The notes: generated by a model not told the origin, from the sequence alone. Positions 44,549-57,385 are shown, numbered from the stretch's first letter. The stretch: 64,000 bases of DNA from Eunapius fragilis (GCA_963681505.1 OY811972.1:2553163-2617162), one strand, 5' to 3'. Program-made: numbers and translations.

Positions 44549-45213
44549 CGATTGTGACACAACAGGATGTGTGTGCTCTTGTATATAGTGATATAGCTGG
44601 TTATTTCACAAGTGGATTTGCGTCATTACCAGAAATGTTGTGCAAAATCGCCATCTCGTGTCAGCTTGCAGTCACACAGCACCCCCCACCCACCCCCCAC
44701 CACCCCTGAAGTTCACTTGAAAACTATACCGTAGAAAAAAAATCAATGTGCATAGCCTCGGTACCTAAGGTCTGCTCAAATTCATTGATTGTATGCAAGC
44801 TAATCTGGCCAGGGATAAGTTGAATTGCTCCGTGCACATTTACAGCCTTGTTGCACGCCGTGACTATGTACTTGTATTACTGAGTATACTGAACCCTAAC
44901 CATGGCTTCCTTGTAACAACTTTGAAAATTAATGACATCATTGGATGCACCTGGTGGCTCTTGGAGCCTGAGGATGGCTAGCTGTCCCCCTCCCTGAGCC
45001 AAGACCCTGCTCACAGGATTGCAGTGTGTGGCTGCATGATGTGGGGTGATGTACTAGTACATCAGACCTCTCAGACACCACACATGCAACTTTATTACCA
45101 CTCGATATGCAGGGCAAATGACCTCCTCCAGCCACTCCCTCTGTGGTCCAAACCACACCCTGAAGTAGATTTAATTGCTGGTGGTAACAGATTAAAAAGG
45201 CCGGTTTCTGAAT

Positions 45214-45219
45214 TTTATT
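45214..45219 (-). terminator. AATAAA polyadenylation signal of the SH2-ankyrin-ROCO gene
   Basis: AATAAA on the minus strand, 100 nt past the stop codon at 45319. Confidence 0.7.
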
Positions 45220-45318
45220 TATAAAAATGGATAATCAGATAATCCAGGCACAAAAACAAATAAATATAAACCTAACCAAATTAGAATGACACAGACCACT
45301 ATACAACATACAATGTTG

Positions 45319-48300
45319 CTATTGGTGCTCACTAATGAACTGAACTATCAGCGGTTCAGAGCTCTTCCAGTTGCTAAGCAACACCCTCCTGTTGCTGCTG
45401 TCCATCACATACTGCTGTGATGCTCCCAGTGCCTTCTTCAGAGATGACATTTCCACCAGTGTTGACGCACTGTTGGATTTGAGTTCGATAAATTCCTTTC
45501 CCACAACACCTGGGCAGAAGGCTGCAAACGCATTCTTCACCAGCGCTATAACGGAGCGTACCAGGGCTGGATACTTGAGGCTCCTCTTATCCTGGGGCGA
45601 CACGTTGAGGTGTAACTGATTGAAGTCCTTCATCTCCAGGATGACGGATATGTCGTCGTCTGTCACCCAGAAAACTCCACTGGTCCAGAATTCACACTGC
45701 GGGCACAGCGGTCCAGAGTCCTTGGCATCTGCAACCCTCAGGAGCGAGAACTGTCGCACTAACCTCAAGACAAGCACACAGTAGAAGTACCTGGTGTAGA
45801 ACTGGGTACCCGTCAACATGCGCCAGCTGAAGCTGTCGTCGCCAGCGACTACAACGGACGGTTTCTCCTCGTTAATGAGGTCAGGGAAGAACAGCACTGC
45901 GGCGGGATGACTTCCAGTGTGCTGAGGCTCCACGTTGTGGATGAGGAGGCAGAGCTCCAGTTGGGTCATGAACTCCAAGATGACATCGCTGCTTAGGGTG
46001 GGGAAGTGCTTCTGCAGCACCTGGAGCGTCACGATCCCCCTGCTGGTGTTGGGAGGGGAGAAAACTGTCCCCACAACCTTCTCCAGTAACGTATCCCTCT
46101 GCACTACCACGATGCTGTTGAAGGGTACGTCGCTGTTTTCCAGGAATACGATCAAACCTTTGCGGGACAGGGTCCTGAGCATCGGTATGATGCGATGGGA
46201 GTCAACCACAGCCTGGTTGTCATTCATCATGTGTAGGTGGAGGTACGAGACAGTCAGGGAGAACCCTCCTCCCTCCACAGAGGAGGTTGGGGAGGAGGAA
46301 GAGGAGGAGACCTTCTTCAGGAAGCTGTACAGGGAGGCACACTTGCTGGGAAGGAAGGAGCTCTGGTCCGCGACAGACTCGACCGTCTTCTGCAGGAGGG
46401 AGACAAACTTGCCCACCTCGTCGCTGCTCTGGGTGGTGAAGAGACCCTCAAACCTCTCCCTCTTGAGAGCGCACTGGGCTATCTGCTTCACAAAGGTGAG
46501 CGCGTTGCCAAACAGCTTGCCCTTGAGCTGGTCACCATGGGTACCCACAACGAGGACTGGGGACCTCTTTGGACACCGGGAGCAGACGCAGTCGATGAAG
46601 GTCCCCCAGTAGAAGAGGTTATGCGTGATATCTTCGTTGGATTCGGTCATGTCCAGAGCGATGACAAAGGTGGAAGGGTTGTGCGAGGAGATGGATTGGA
46701 GGTAGGCGTACTGCAGGGAGTGGCAGCGCTCGTCCCCCGAGAGGTCGTAGACCAGTGTGTCGCCCCCGCCCCCCGCAATCAACGGCACGGTGTGACAGAC
46801 GATCCCGACCGTTGGGTGCTTTGCCGCGCTGCTGCTGCTGGTGCCTCCAAACTTCATCTTTGAACGGATTAGGAGTGCACGTAATCGGAGACAATTGACA
46901 TCAACAATGTAGGTGGTCACATGATTTGGTGATTACATGATTAAATGGTTAAATGATTATGTGGTCACAAGATTAGGTCGTGACATGATTATGTGATCAC
47001 ATGATTAGGTAGTGACACGATTATGTGATCACATGATTAGGTAGTGACAATTGACATCAACAATGTAGGTGGTCACATGATTTGGTGATTACATGATTAA
47101 ATGGTTAAATGATAATGTGGTCACAAGATTAGGTCGTGACATGATTATGTGATCACATGATTAGGTAGTGACATGATTATGTGATCACATGATTAGGTAG
47201 TGACAATTGACATCAACAATGTAGGTGGTCACATGATTTGGTGATTACATGATTAAATGGTTAAATGATAATGTGGTCACAAGATTAGGTCGTGACATGA
47301 TTATGTCATCACATGATTAGGTAGTGACATGATTATGTGATCACATGATTAGGTAGTGACAATTGACATCAACAATGTAGGTGGTCACATGATTTGGTGA
47401 TTACATGATTAAATGGTTAAATGATTATGTGGTCACAAGATTAGGTAGTGACATGATTATGTGATCACATGATTAGGTAGTGACAATTGACATCAACAAT
47501 GCAGGTGGTCACATGATTTGGTGATTACATGATTACATGGTTAAATGATAATGTGGTCACAAGATTAGGTCGTGACATGATTATGTGATCACATGATTAG
47601 GTAGTGACATGATTATGTGATCACATGATTAGGTAGTGACAATTGACATCAACAATGTAGGTGGTCACATGATTTGGTGATTACATGATTAAATGGTTAA
47701 ATGATAATGTGGTCACAAGATTAGGTCGTGACATGATTATGTCATCACATGATTAGGTAGTGACATGATTATGTGATCACATGATTAGGTAGTGACAATT
47801 GACATCAACAATGTAGGTGGTCACATGATTTGGTGATTACATGATTAAATGGTTAAATGATAATGTGGTCACAAGATTAGGTCGTGACATGATTATGTCA
47901 TCACATGATTAGGTAGTGACATGATTATGTGATCACATGATTAGGTAGTGACAATTGACATCAACAATGTAGGTGGTCACATGATTTGGTGATTACATGA
48001 TTAAATGGTAAATGATTATGTGGTCACAAGATTAGGTAGTGACATGATTATGTGATCACATGATTAGGTAGTGACAATTGACATCAACAATGCAGGTGGT
48101 CACATGATTTGGTGATTACATGATTACATGGTTAAATGATTATGTGGTCACAAGATTAGGTCGTGACATGATTATGTGATCACATGATTAGGTAGTGACA
48201 TGATTATGTGATCACATGATTAGGTAGTGACATGATTATGTGATCACATGATTAGGTAGTGACAATTGACATCAACAATGTAGGTGGTCACATGATTTGG

Positions 48301-51300
48301 TGATTACATGATTACATGGTTAAATGATAATGTGGTCACAAGATTAGGTCGTGACATGATTATGTGATCACATGATTAGGTAGTGACATGATTATGTGAT
48401 CACATGATTAGGTAGTGACAATTGACATCAACAATGTAGGTGGTCACATGATTTGGTGATTACATGATTAAATGGTTAAATGATTATGTGGTCACAAGAT
48501 TAGGTCGTGACATGATTATGTCATCACATGATTAGGTAGTGACATGATTATGTGATCACATGATTAGGTAGTGACAATTGACATCAACAATGTAGGTGGT
48601 CACATGATTTGGTGATTACATGATTAAATGGTTAAATGATTATGTGGTCACAAGATTAGGTCGTGACATGATTATGTCATCACATGATTAGGTAGTGACA
48701 TGATTATGTGATCACATGATTAGGTAGTGACAATTGACATCAACAATGTAGGTGGTCACATGATTTGGTGATTACATGATTAAATGGTTAAATGATAATG
48801 TGGTCACAAGATTAGGTCGTGACATGATTATGTCATCACATGATTAGGTAGTGACATGATTATGTGATCACATGATTAGGTAGTGACAATTGACATCAAC
48901 AATGTAGGTGGTCACATGATTTGGTGATTACATGATTACATGGTTAAATGATAATGTGGTCACAAGATTAGGTCGTGACATGATTATGTCATCACATGAT
49001 TAGGTAGTGACATGATTATGTGATCACATGATTAGGTAGTGACAATTGACATCAACAATGTAGGTGGTCACATGATTTCGTGATTACATGATTAAATGGT
49101 TAAATGATTATGTGGTCACAAGATTAGGTAGTGACATGATTATGTGATCACATGATTAGGTAGTGACATGATTATGTGATCACATGATTAGGTAGTGACA
49201 ATTGACATCAACAATGCAGGTGGTCACATGATTTGGTGATTACATGATTACATGGTTAAATGATTATGTGGTCACAAGATTAGGTCGTGACATGATTATG
49301 TCATCACATGATTAGGTAGTGACATGATTATGTGGTCACATGATTAGGTAGTGACAATTGACATCAACAATGTAGGTGGTCACATGATTTGGTGATTACA
49401 TGATTACATGGTTAAATGATTATGTGGTCACAAGATTAGGTCGTGACATGATTATGTCATCACATGATTAGGTAGTGACATGATTATGTGATCACATGAT
49501 TAGGTAGTGACAATTGACATCAACAATGTAGGTGGTCACATGATTTGGTGATTACATGATTACATGGTTAAATGATTATGTGGTCACAAGATTAGGTCGT
49601 GACATGATTATGTGATCACATGATTAGGTAGTGACAATTGACAACAATGTAGGTGGTCACATGATTTGGTGATTACATGATTACATGGTTAAATGATTAT
49701 GTGGTCACAAGATTAGGTCGTGACATGATTATGTGATCACATGATTAGGTAGTGACATGATTATGTGATCACATGATTAGGTAGTGGCATGTCACAAGAT
49801 TATGTGATCACATAACCTTGTGACCACATTGTGCTGCTGATTTAGAACATATTGGTCAGTGCCATTATTTGATGAACCCTCTGCTCATCCTAATGCAAGA
49901 CATGATGTAATGCAACTGATAACACGATGATTAGACCTTATAGGACTATCTTCCTCCCCTTTGCACGACTATCCTCCTCCTCCCCATCCCATGATGCCCA
50001 CAGGGTAACCTACGTGTAAATAACTCACATACCATAACTTTCAGAAGAGTGGTCTTTGGAGCAATAATGTACTGCAATAAGAATCACAAAACACATAACA
50101 CAAGTCTAACTTTAAAATTCCACCATTGATGGTTTCTGGTTGCTAAGGTACACAGAACCATTTCAACATACATTGCCAGCCCTTTCATTAACCACTCCCC
50201 CTACATGCACGCACATGTAACTGATCCCTACGTGCACACACACACATCTACCTGGGCTAGTGTGCTCTTTCCAGACCCTGTGTTACCACAGAGGACCACT
50301 CTGCTATACTCTCGTGACGATGACTTGCACTTCTTGAGCCACTCCACCACCGCCTTCTTGTCTCCCTCTGCAGCGACCGTCTCGGGGGTCATTCCCTTAT
50401 TGTTGCACACCTTCACGTCCACGTCTGGTACGGTCAGCAGCTCCTGAACGCAAGTCATGTGACCAGCGCGAGCTGCACAGTGCAAGGGAGTGTCCCCATC
50501 CTATGAGAAGGGGGGGGGGGGGGGGGGTAGGGGGGTGTGAACAGCTTATACTTGAGACACAACTCAAAGACGTTGCCATCAGTGTAAATGGTTATGGGTT
50601 GTGAAATCATTAAAAATGTGAACCGCGACTAGTGACGCTCCCGACAAACGGACAGCGTAGACAGTAGTAGAAATTGAACGATGAGTTAAAAGGAATCGTT
50701 TTGCGCTAGTCGGACTCCACGAAAACGTATGATTTTAGAGAACTAAAATACGAGTAGCCCACCCTCGTACCCGCTCCTATCGTTCTCCAGGTTCGTATAA
50801 CTCTGCGATGGAATCTATTTCAAATGATGCCGTTTTGTACCAAAGGATGTGTAATGATTCGGCGTTTTATTTTCACCGGTCAGCAGTGAAAGAGATTCTC
50901 TAGCAGTGTGCATGGAATTATTTTCGCTGCTAATCAAATAGATCATTGTTACTATGACTACTGGTTTTAAACGCTTGACATAACCGACTTACGCAAAATC
51001 AAATACGTCCGTAAAAAAGTGGGTTTGATAGCAACGCGTACCTAGCAACCAATAGTAATGACCGCTTGCCCACACAAATGTACACAACAATGTGTACTTA
51101 GCAACCACAAGCCATGTACAAGAGTCATGTGCAGTAACTGCAGTATTCATTCTCATAGTACAGTCCTCCTGGTAGTTGTGACAACAATAAAATCAATATT
51201 ACTACACATGAAGTGTTTGTATTGTGCGGGCATGTTATATGGGTTGCGTAGTAACCGTATGTTAAAAAAAACCTTACTTTTAGAACAAACTTATGTTGAC

Positions 51301-52985
51301 TTCTTACAATAGAATCAGCCAGTGATTAACTAACTAGACTGCACCCCGTGATTTTTCACGGGGTGCAGTCTAGTTAGTTATAATAGTCATTCTGTGTTTA
51401 GTCACAGCCAGAGATCTATACATGATCTCTGTCACAACAAAAGAATAGAACCTCTAGTAACAATTATCAGCAGCTTACAAGGCAGAGCCCACACTCGTGA
51501 TGAAGAGAACACCAAAACAAAGTGAGCTGATGTAAGCATAAGCTGTGGTAAACATTATGTGATGTAAGAATAAGCTGTGGTAAACATCACGTGATGTAAG
51601 CATAAACTGAGTTAAACATTATGTGATGTAAGCATAAGCTGTGGTAAACATCACATGATGTAAGCATAAGCTGTGGTAAACATTATGTGATGTAAGCATA
51701 AGCTGAGGTAAACATTATGTGATGTAAGCATAAGCTGAGGTAAACATCACATGATGTAAGCATAAGCTGTGGTAAACATCACATGATGTAAGCATAAGCT
51801 GTGGTAAACATCACATGATGTAAGCATAAGCTGTGGTAAACATAACGAGCTTACGTTATCCATTATAACTCCCACTTTTCAGCACCTTTCAGTATTCATA
51901 GTACAACAGATAACTTTAGAAAAACGTTTTCTAACGAGGAAAGTTGGTGGGATATATGAAGGCAAAGGCAAAGGTGGTGTAAAAAGGAAGGGAACAAGAA
52001 AAAGGATACAAAAAAATCTTATATTTGCACTTCTTTGGCTCTGTTGCATTCACATGTGCTAAATATAGGATTTTTCTTGTTAGTATTGTATCTTGTGTAG
52101 TGCTTAGCAAGTGGACATTTAGTGACCTGCATAATGTCATGAGTATTGTATGCATTGATTAAATACATTAAATACAACATGTACACACACACACACATAC
52201 ACACATGCACGCACATACACACAACACAGGCACACACACATGCACGCACACACACACAGGCACACACACATACATTGTTCTCTACAGTTGGGTCAGCTCC
52301 ACTGGTCAATAGAAGCCTCACGATATCACACACACCACTTGCACATGCCAGGTGAAGTGGAGTTGATCCATCCTGTGACCAAACAGGTGGAAATTGGCAC
52401 ATCAATGGCTCCCCATTCTCTGATATCAAGCCACACCTACTTTGCTCTGGGGGTTCAGCATGGCTCCATTTTCCACTAACAGTTTGGCTACATCAACCTG
52501 TCCCTCCTTGCAAGACCTGTGGAGGGGTGTATGTCCCCCCTGAGAGAGGGAGAGTGAAGGACCAAGGGGGATGACAACTGCTCTCTGCGGCCATTTTAAA
52601 CACCTCTTGTGATGACCACACTAAAACACGTACAAAGACACCACCTTCACGTGCCTGTGCACACCCACACACATGCACACCCACACACATGAACACCCAC
52701 ACACATGAACACCCACACACATGAACACCCACACACATGAACACCCACACACATGAACACCCACACACATGAACACCCACACACATGCACACCCACACAC
52801 ATGCACACCCACACACAATGACATACATATACATGGCGTATGTACATACATGAAGTGTACCCAAGAACCCACATACCCACCCACAACAAACTCATCCACC
52901 CAAAACGTACATAGAATTTACAGTAATACTAGGCCCTAATGCACATCAACTAGATGGCACACCAATAGCAAAATAAGAATAATTA

Positions 52986-53020
<35 letters not shown>

Positions 53021-53664
53021 CACACACAGTACACACACACAGACACACGTACACACACAGACACACACACACACGTACACACACACACACAGACACACAC
53101 ACACTACATTCCATTGCAGTTTTGGTTATCGTCTCATCAATATTTACTAAACCAATTGCATAGTGAAAGTACTAGTTTTAACAACCCAAACCTCCTTAGA
53201 ATGGGTCTGGTCCATTTGACTTTTAATTTAGAAGTAACTTAATTCAGTTATTCCCAGTGACCTGTAAATTAATTGCATGAACAGTCACCATATAGATCTC
53301 CTCATGACTTGGTCACATGACATGATAATACACATGGTTAGGTCAAACTGATCATACGCACATCAGCAAGTGCCTTATTGGTCACATGACTTGCACACAC
53401 CACTCAATGATGACATGATAAGCACACAGGGGGGTCACATACTCCATCCTCCATGTTGGGATATGCTCCACTGTATAGCAGACTCTCAATAACCTGGGGG
53501 TGTCCCTTTGATGATGCCTGGTGAAGCCCTGATTGGCCAGCCTGTTATAGGGGAGACCATGGAGGTGAGTGTGTAGGCATCACATACATACATACATACA
53601 TACATACATACATACATACATACATACATACATACATACATACATACATACATACATACATACA

Positions 53665-53698
<34 letters not shown>

Positions 53699-53804
53699 CA
53701 TGCATACATACATACATGCATACATACATACATACATACATACATACATACATACATGCATGCATGCATGCATGCATGCATACATACATACATACATACA
53801 TACA

Positions 53805-53838
<34 letters not shown>

Positions 53839-54076
53839 CATGCATACATACATGCATACATACATACATGCATGCATACATACATACATACATACATACA
53901 TACATGCATACATACATGCATACATACATACATGCATGCATACATACATACATACATACATACATACATACATACATGCATACATACATACATGCATGCA
54001 TACATACATACATACATACATGCATGCATACATGCATACATATGTACATACATGCATGCATACATACATACATACA

Positions 54077-54108
<32 letters not shown>

Positions 54109-56296
54109 CATGTATACATGCATACATGCATATATACACACATGTAAGTTTAAACTAGCAAACAAGACAACACATATACACACACACCCTGCACGTTCAC
54201 TTACACACATACCACAACACACAACACACAACACACACACACACACCATACACACATAACATACGTGTAAATATGGGACAGTTTCCGCGAAAATGTCCTA
54301 TGTTTTATAACATTATAACTATAAAAATGCTCTGCGCGTGAATACATATAAATAATCCTGCTCGCCTAGCTGCGGCCGCATCTCCTATATTCCAAGTCTG
54401 CCTAGCGTCATGCATGCTCAGTAACGCTCTCGATGATACGCATACATGCATATTAAAAAATAACATTCAGTGCTGTGCCATGGGTGGGGGGGGGCTAGGG
54501 GTGCCATGGGGGGGGCTAGGGGTGCCATGAGGGGGGGGGGGCTAGGGGTGCCATGGGGTGGGGCTAGGGGAGGACAAATAATTCATTAAGACTCATTGAT
54601 ATGGAATGGAGTGTCCCGGTTTCGAACAAAGAATCCAAGCTAAATGGCGCGAAACTAGCGGGAAATGTGCGGGAACTTTGAAAGCGAATATCTTATCACC
54701 AGTTGAAGTAAAAATTAACGAACAGGACATTTAAGTACCTCAAGAACTTCTGTAACTGGAAACCGAATTTGAGGCAATGCCGACACTCCTGCAGGGAAAT
54801 ACTCGGGTTTTGAACCCCTGGAGGTAAGACCTCTAGCATTTTCCCCAGGAAGTGGAGCTAAGAGACAATATCCATAGAGAGATGGTGTGGCATCATGTGG
54901 TGAAAATAGAAGTCAACAGCATTCACCGTTCGGACGCTACGATGATTCACGCGCAGAGTATTTTTATACATTTTCACGGAAACTGTCCCATATCACTGGC
55001 GGACGGAGGGGGGGGGGGTTGGGGGGTTGCAACCCTCCCCTTTCCTCCTATTACATAATACGCAAAATGCGGCTTAAGTAAAAAAAACTCGTAATTTTTT
55101 CATGCATTTTAGCACACCGAATTAACGTTTACAAAAGCTTCTCCCCCTATTGGTGACCCCCCCTCCACTACAACCCCCCCTTTCTTTAAATCCTGCGTCC
55201 GCCACTGCATATATAAATATGCACTGACTGCTCTTACATATGCAGTTGTATTGACCACAAGGTCTAGGCACATGACCACCAAATATAAGGCAATCCAGCC
55301 ATACCCTGAGCCAAAAATAAAATACTTACAGAATCTGTTGCATTCACATCCACCACACCCATCCTCAGGAAGGTGTTGACACCTTCATTGTTGCCAAGGC
55401 GACAAGCTTCAAGGAACTGTAGAACCAGAGCAGTGATGGAAGGAGAAGGGGAGGGAGAGGGTAGGGAAGGGGAGGTGGGAAAGGGGATAAGAGAGTGAGG
55501 GGAGGAGGGAAGGGGATAAGGGAGAGAGGGAGAGGAGGGGAAGGGGGTAGGAGTGAAGGTTACAAACATGCTACTGTACCTTGAACTTTTCATCAACTAT
55601 TTCCTTCTTGGGTGGTAATGGTGGTGGTAGTACAGCTCCACTGGGCTTAGAGATAGCCTCACCCGCAGGGTGGACCAGTGCAACCCCACTGGGCTTAGAG
55701 ACAGCCTCACCAGCAGGGTGGACCAGTGCAACCCCACTGGGCTTAGAGACAGACTCACCCGTAGGGTGGACCAGTACAACCCCACTGGGCTTAGAGATAG
55801 CCTCACCAGCAGGGTGGACCAGTGTGTGGACAAGCCCCGCACCAGTGCTCTGGTAGTATATGACAAGGTCATCGAGAGTGGCAAAAGTAGAGGCTTGGCC
55901 CTGCTGTTTGACCTATTGGGGGGGGGGGGGGGGGAAGGGAGGGAGGGAAGGAGGGAGGGAGAGAGGGAGGAGGGAGGGAGGAAGGAGGAGGGAGGGAGGG
56001 GGGAGGGAGGGGGAGGGAGGGAGGGGGGAGGGAGGGGGAGGGAGGGGGAGGGAGGGGGAGTGAGGGAGGGGGAGGGAGGGAGGGGGAGGGAGGGAGGGAG
56101 GAGGGAGGGGGAGGAGATCTAAATAATCAGGTACACACCTAAGTTGTTTGCCTGCACCAACACAAATACTAATAATCTCCACATGGGTTGAAAATTAATC
56201 ATACCCTCTATGTCATCAGCTTCAGCCAGATATATGCGATCTAACCATAAAATGCTAACACACTTACATTTCAAAATTAGGTTACAAGGAGGCTAT

Positions 56297-56329
<33 letters not shown>

Positions 56330-57385
56330 AGGGTTGTAAAAACACCCATATATAGTAAGAAATCGATCACACATCTCACACACACTACACACACACACTA
56401 CACACATCACACATACACTACACATACACACTACATACATCACACACACACTACACACATCTCACACACACACACTACACACATCTCACACACACACACA
56501 CTACACACATCACACACACACAGGTACCTTTATGTAAAATCTGTTCTCATTAAACAGTATGCGATAGTGATATACATGTTTCTGGTAGCTAGGAAGGAGA
56601 AGGAAAGGAGAGGGGAGGATGAAAAAAGGGATTGAAATTAGCTCAAAACTAATAGCAAGTAAATGCATGCATTCAATACAACCAGTGGTGTTACCAGCAC
56701 ACCACACTGTAAGAGGTGTTACCAGCACACCACACTTGTAAGAGGTGTCACCAGCACACTATAATGTAAGAGGTGTCACCAGCACACCATAATGTAAGTG
56801 GTGTCACCAGCACACCATAATGTAAGAGGTGTCACCAGCACACCATAATGTAAGTGGTGTTACCAGCACACCATAATGTAAGTGGTGTTACCAACACATC
56901 ACAACTGTAAGTGGTGATACCAACACATCACAACTGTAAGTGGTGCTATGAGCACACCATAATGTAAGTGGTGCTACAACTGCTAGGAGTTGCGAAATCC
57001 CGAGGAGTACGGCTCACCCTATATGGCCAACACTGTAAAACGCTTCGGCCTAATTCACGCAAGTTAGCCATATGAGCTGGAGGTATTGGTAAAAGCAGCC
57101 AACTACTAGTAAGCCTCTAATAAACCCGCTGCGTCCACGCCACGTATACAGCTGCTGCAACAACCAAACTGCACGCGGTGCACATTACGTAATGACCAGT
57201 TTGGTTAGCAGGTACATGTGCCGTTGAGCCTGGCCCTTAACTCACACAATGGAAAGCGCGTAACCTCCAGTGTTGCTCCCTCGAACGAGAAACGTTCCGT
57301 CCATTTTGTCTTGTAGGAGCTTTTCTGCCTCTGGCCTATCGGAGAGCGGGAACATCCAGGGACGCCCCGAAGATTCCTCTGCCAT
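45319..57385 (-). CDS. SH2 - ankyrin - Roc GTPase - COR protein (nine exons)
   Basis: Minus-strand exons: 57385-57246, 56588-56528, 55912-55580, 55416-55330, 53541-53443, 52539-52441, 52372-52274, 50500-50252, 46857-45319. All are GT-AG, phases match, 2706 nt, 901 residues. SH2 at about 10-95: W10, the FLVRGSN phosphotyrosine pocket, KHVYHYRIL, LDDLVIYYQ. A linker follows with four or five copies of VLVHPAGEAISKPSG and a PPPLPPKK SH3-ligand-like motif. Ankyrin repeats at about 179-360 come from one 29-codon exon, three 33-codon exons and part of the 83-codon exon. Roc: P-loop GNTGSGKS 378-385, switch II DLSG 427-430, THGD 495-498. COR-like region to the C-terminus. No kinase or death domain is visible. 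The SH2 should read phosphotyrosine and the Roc-COR should bind GTP and dimerise, as known for those families; the combination is my inference from phase-perfect splicing. Confidence 0.88.
46893..49795. repeat. Higher-order ~157-bp minisatellite in the intron splitting the Roc domain
   Basis: About nineteen units, each starting ACAATTGACATCAACAATG and containing one to three copies of a 31-bp subunit with the perfect palindrome ATGTGATCACAT. The array starts 36 bases upstream (gene sense) of the last exon's acceptor and covers most of the 3.4-kb intron between the P-loop exon and the rest of Roc-COR. Units differ in subunit number (about 124, 157 and 186 bp) and by point changes such as ATGTCATCACAT. 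Confidence 0.95.
50501..51326. other. ROCO intron 7, first part: transposon-leader-like sequence
   Basis: A G/C run (50511-50536) abuts the exon 8 acceptor. Around 50600-50850, weak similarity to the leader of the 19.6-kb transposon family is visible (GTATAACTCTGCG, CGTTTTG blocks). No exon is seen. Confidence 0.35.
51327..51380. repeat. Perfect 24-bp stem hairpin
   Basis: AACTAACTAGACTGCACCCC plus GTG pairs perfectly with its complement across a six-base loop (ATTTTT). It is intronic to the ROCO gene. It could be a small-RNA hairpin or a solo MITE end. Confidence 0.8.
51515..51845. repeat. About 31-bp minisatellite in ROCO intron 7
   Basis: About ten units of GATGTAAGCATAAGCTGTGG plus TAAACATCACAT, with ATTATGT alternating for ATCACAT. 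Confidence 0.93.
51921..52097. mobile_element. Foldback MITE, copy 4 (degraded)
   Basis: The left outer arm (CTAACGAGGAAAGTTGGTGG, GGTGGTGTAAAAAGGAAGGG) matches the family. The right outer arm is lost. The inner arms near the loop still pair imperfectly (TATATTTGCAC with GTGCTAAATATA). Confidence 0.65.
52665..52815. repeat. 16-bp minisatellite CACCCACACACATGAA
   Basis: About nine units in a ROCO intron, followed at 52985-53105 by a CA microsatellite. Confidence 0.92.
53583..54138. repeat. CATA tetranucleotide array with CATG variants
   Basis: About 140 tetranucleotide units with blocks of CATGCATG. It directly abuts the acceptor region of the 53443-53541 ankyrin exon. The long open frames through it are artefacts. 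Confidence 0.95.
54271..54993. mobile_element. TIR element, ATATGGGACAGTTTCCG ends
   Basis: The 26-bp ends ATATGGGACAGTTTCCGYGA plus AAATGT are inverted and identical except at one position. It is about 720 bp with no transposase. An internal tandem repeat of GGGGGCTAGGGGTGCCATG lies at 54478-54570. It belongs to the same end family as 22941-23179. Confidence 0.8.
54994..55207. mobile_element. hAT-like MITE, GGCGGACG ends
   Basis: The left end is CACTGGCGGACGG; the right end reverse-complements to CAGTGGCGGACGCAGG. G/C-rich runs lie inside both ends. It immediately follows the TIR element with no intervening base. Confidence 0.65.
55435..55560. repeat. GGGAGGGGAAGG purine tract
   Basis: G/A-rich on plus. 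In gene sense it is a C/T tract filling most of the small intron before the first ankyrin exon. Confidence 0.9.
55640..55830 (-). repeat. 45-bp coding minisatellite in the SH2-ankyrin linker
   Basis: Four to five units encode the 15-residue motif VLVHPAGEAISKPSG in frame inside exon 3 of the ROCO gene. Units differ by few bases, so the number may vary between individuals. Confidence 0.92.
55917..56118. repeat. G-run and GGGAGGGAGGGGGA purine tract
   Basis: A G homopolymer (about 55917-55934) is followed by about 180 bases of G and A. In gene sense it lies as C/T just upstream of the exon 3 acceptor. Confidence 0.92.
56688..56975. repeat. 28-bp minisatellite in ROCO intron 1
   Basis: About ten units of GGTGTCACCAGCACACCATA plus ATGTAAGA, with TTACC for TCACC variants. 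Confidence 0.93.

Noticed and set aside
46857..46920. A start codon upstream of the Roc exon giving a separate 533-residue protein
   Set aside because: The P-loop is missing from that frame, and an acceptor CAAAG at 46858 joins in phase to the P-loop exon ending at 50252.
53569..54259. Long HTYI/MYVC-type reading frames
   Set aside because: They come from CATA tetranucleotide repeats, which stay open in several frames on both strands; there is no coding signal.
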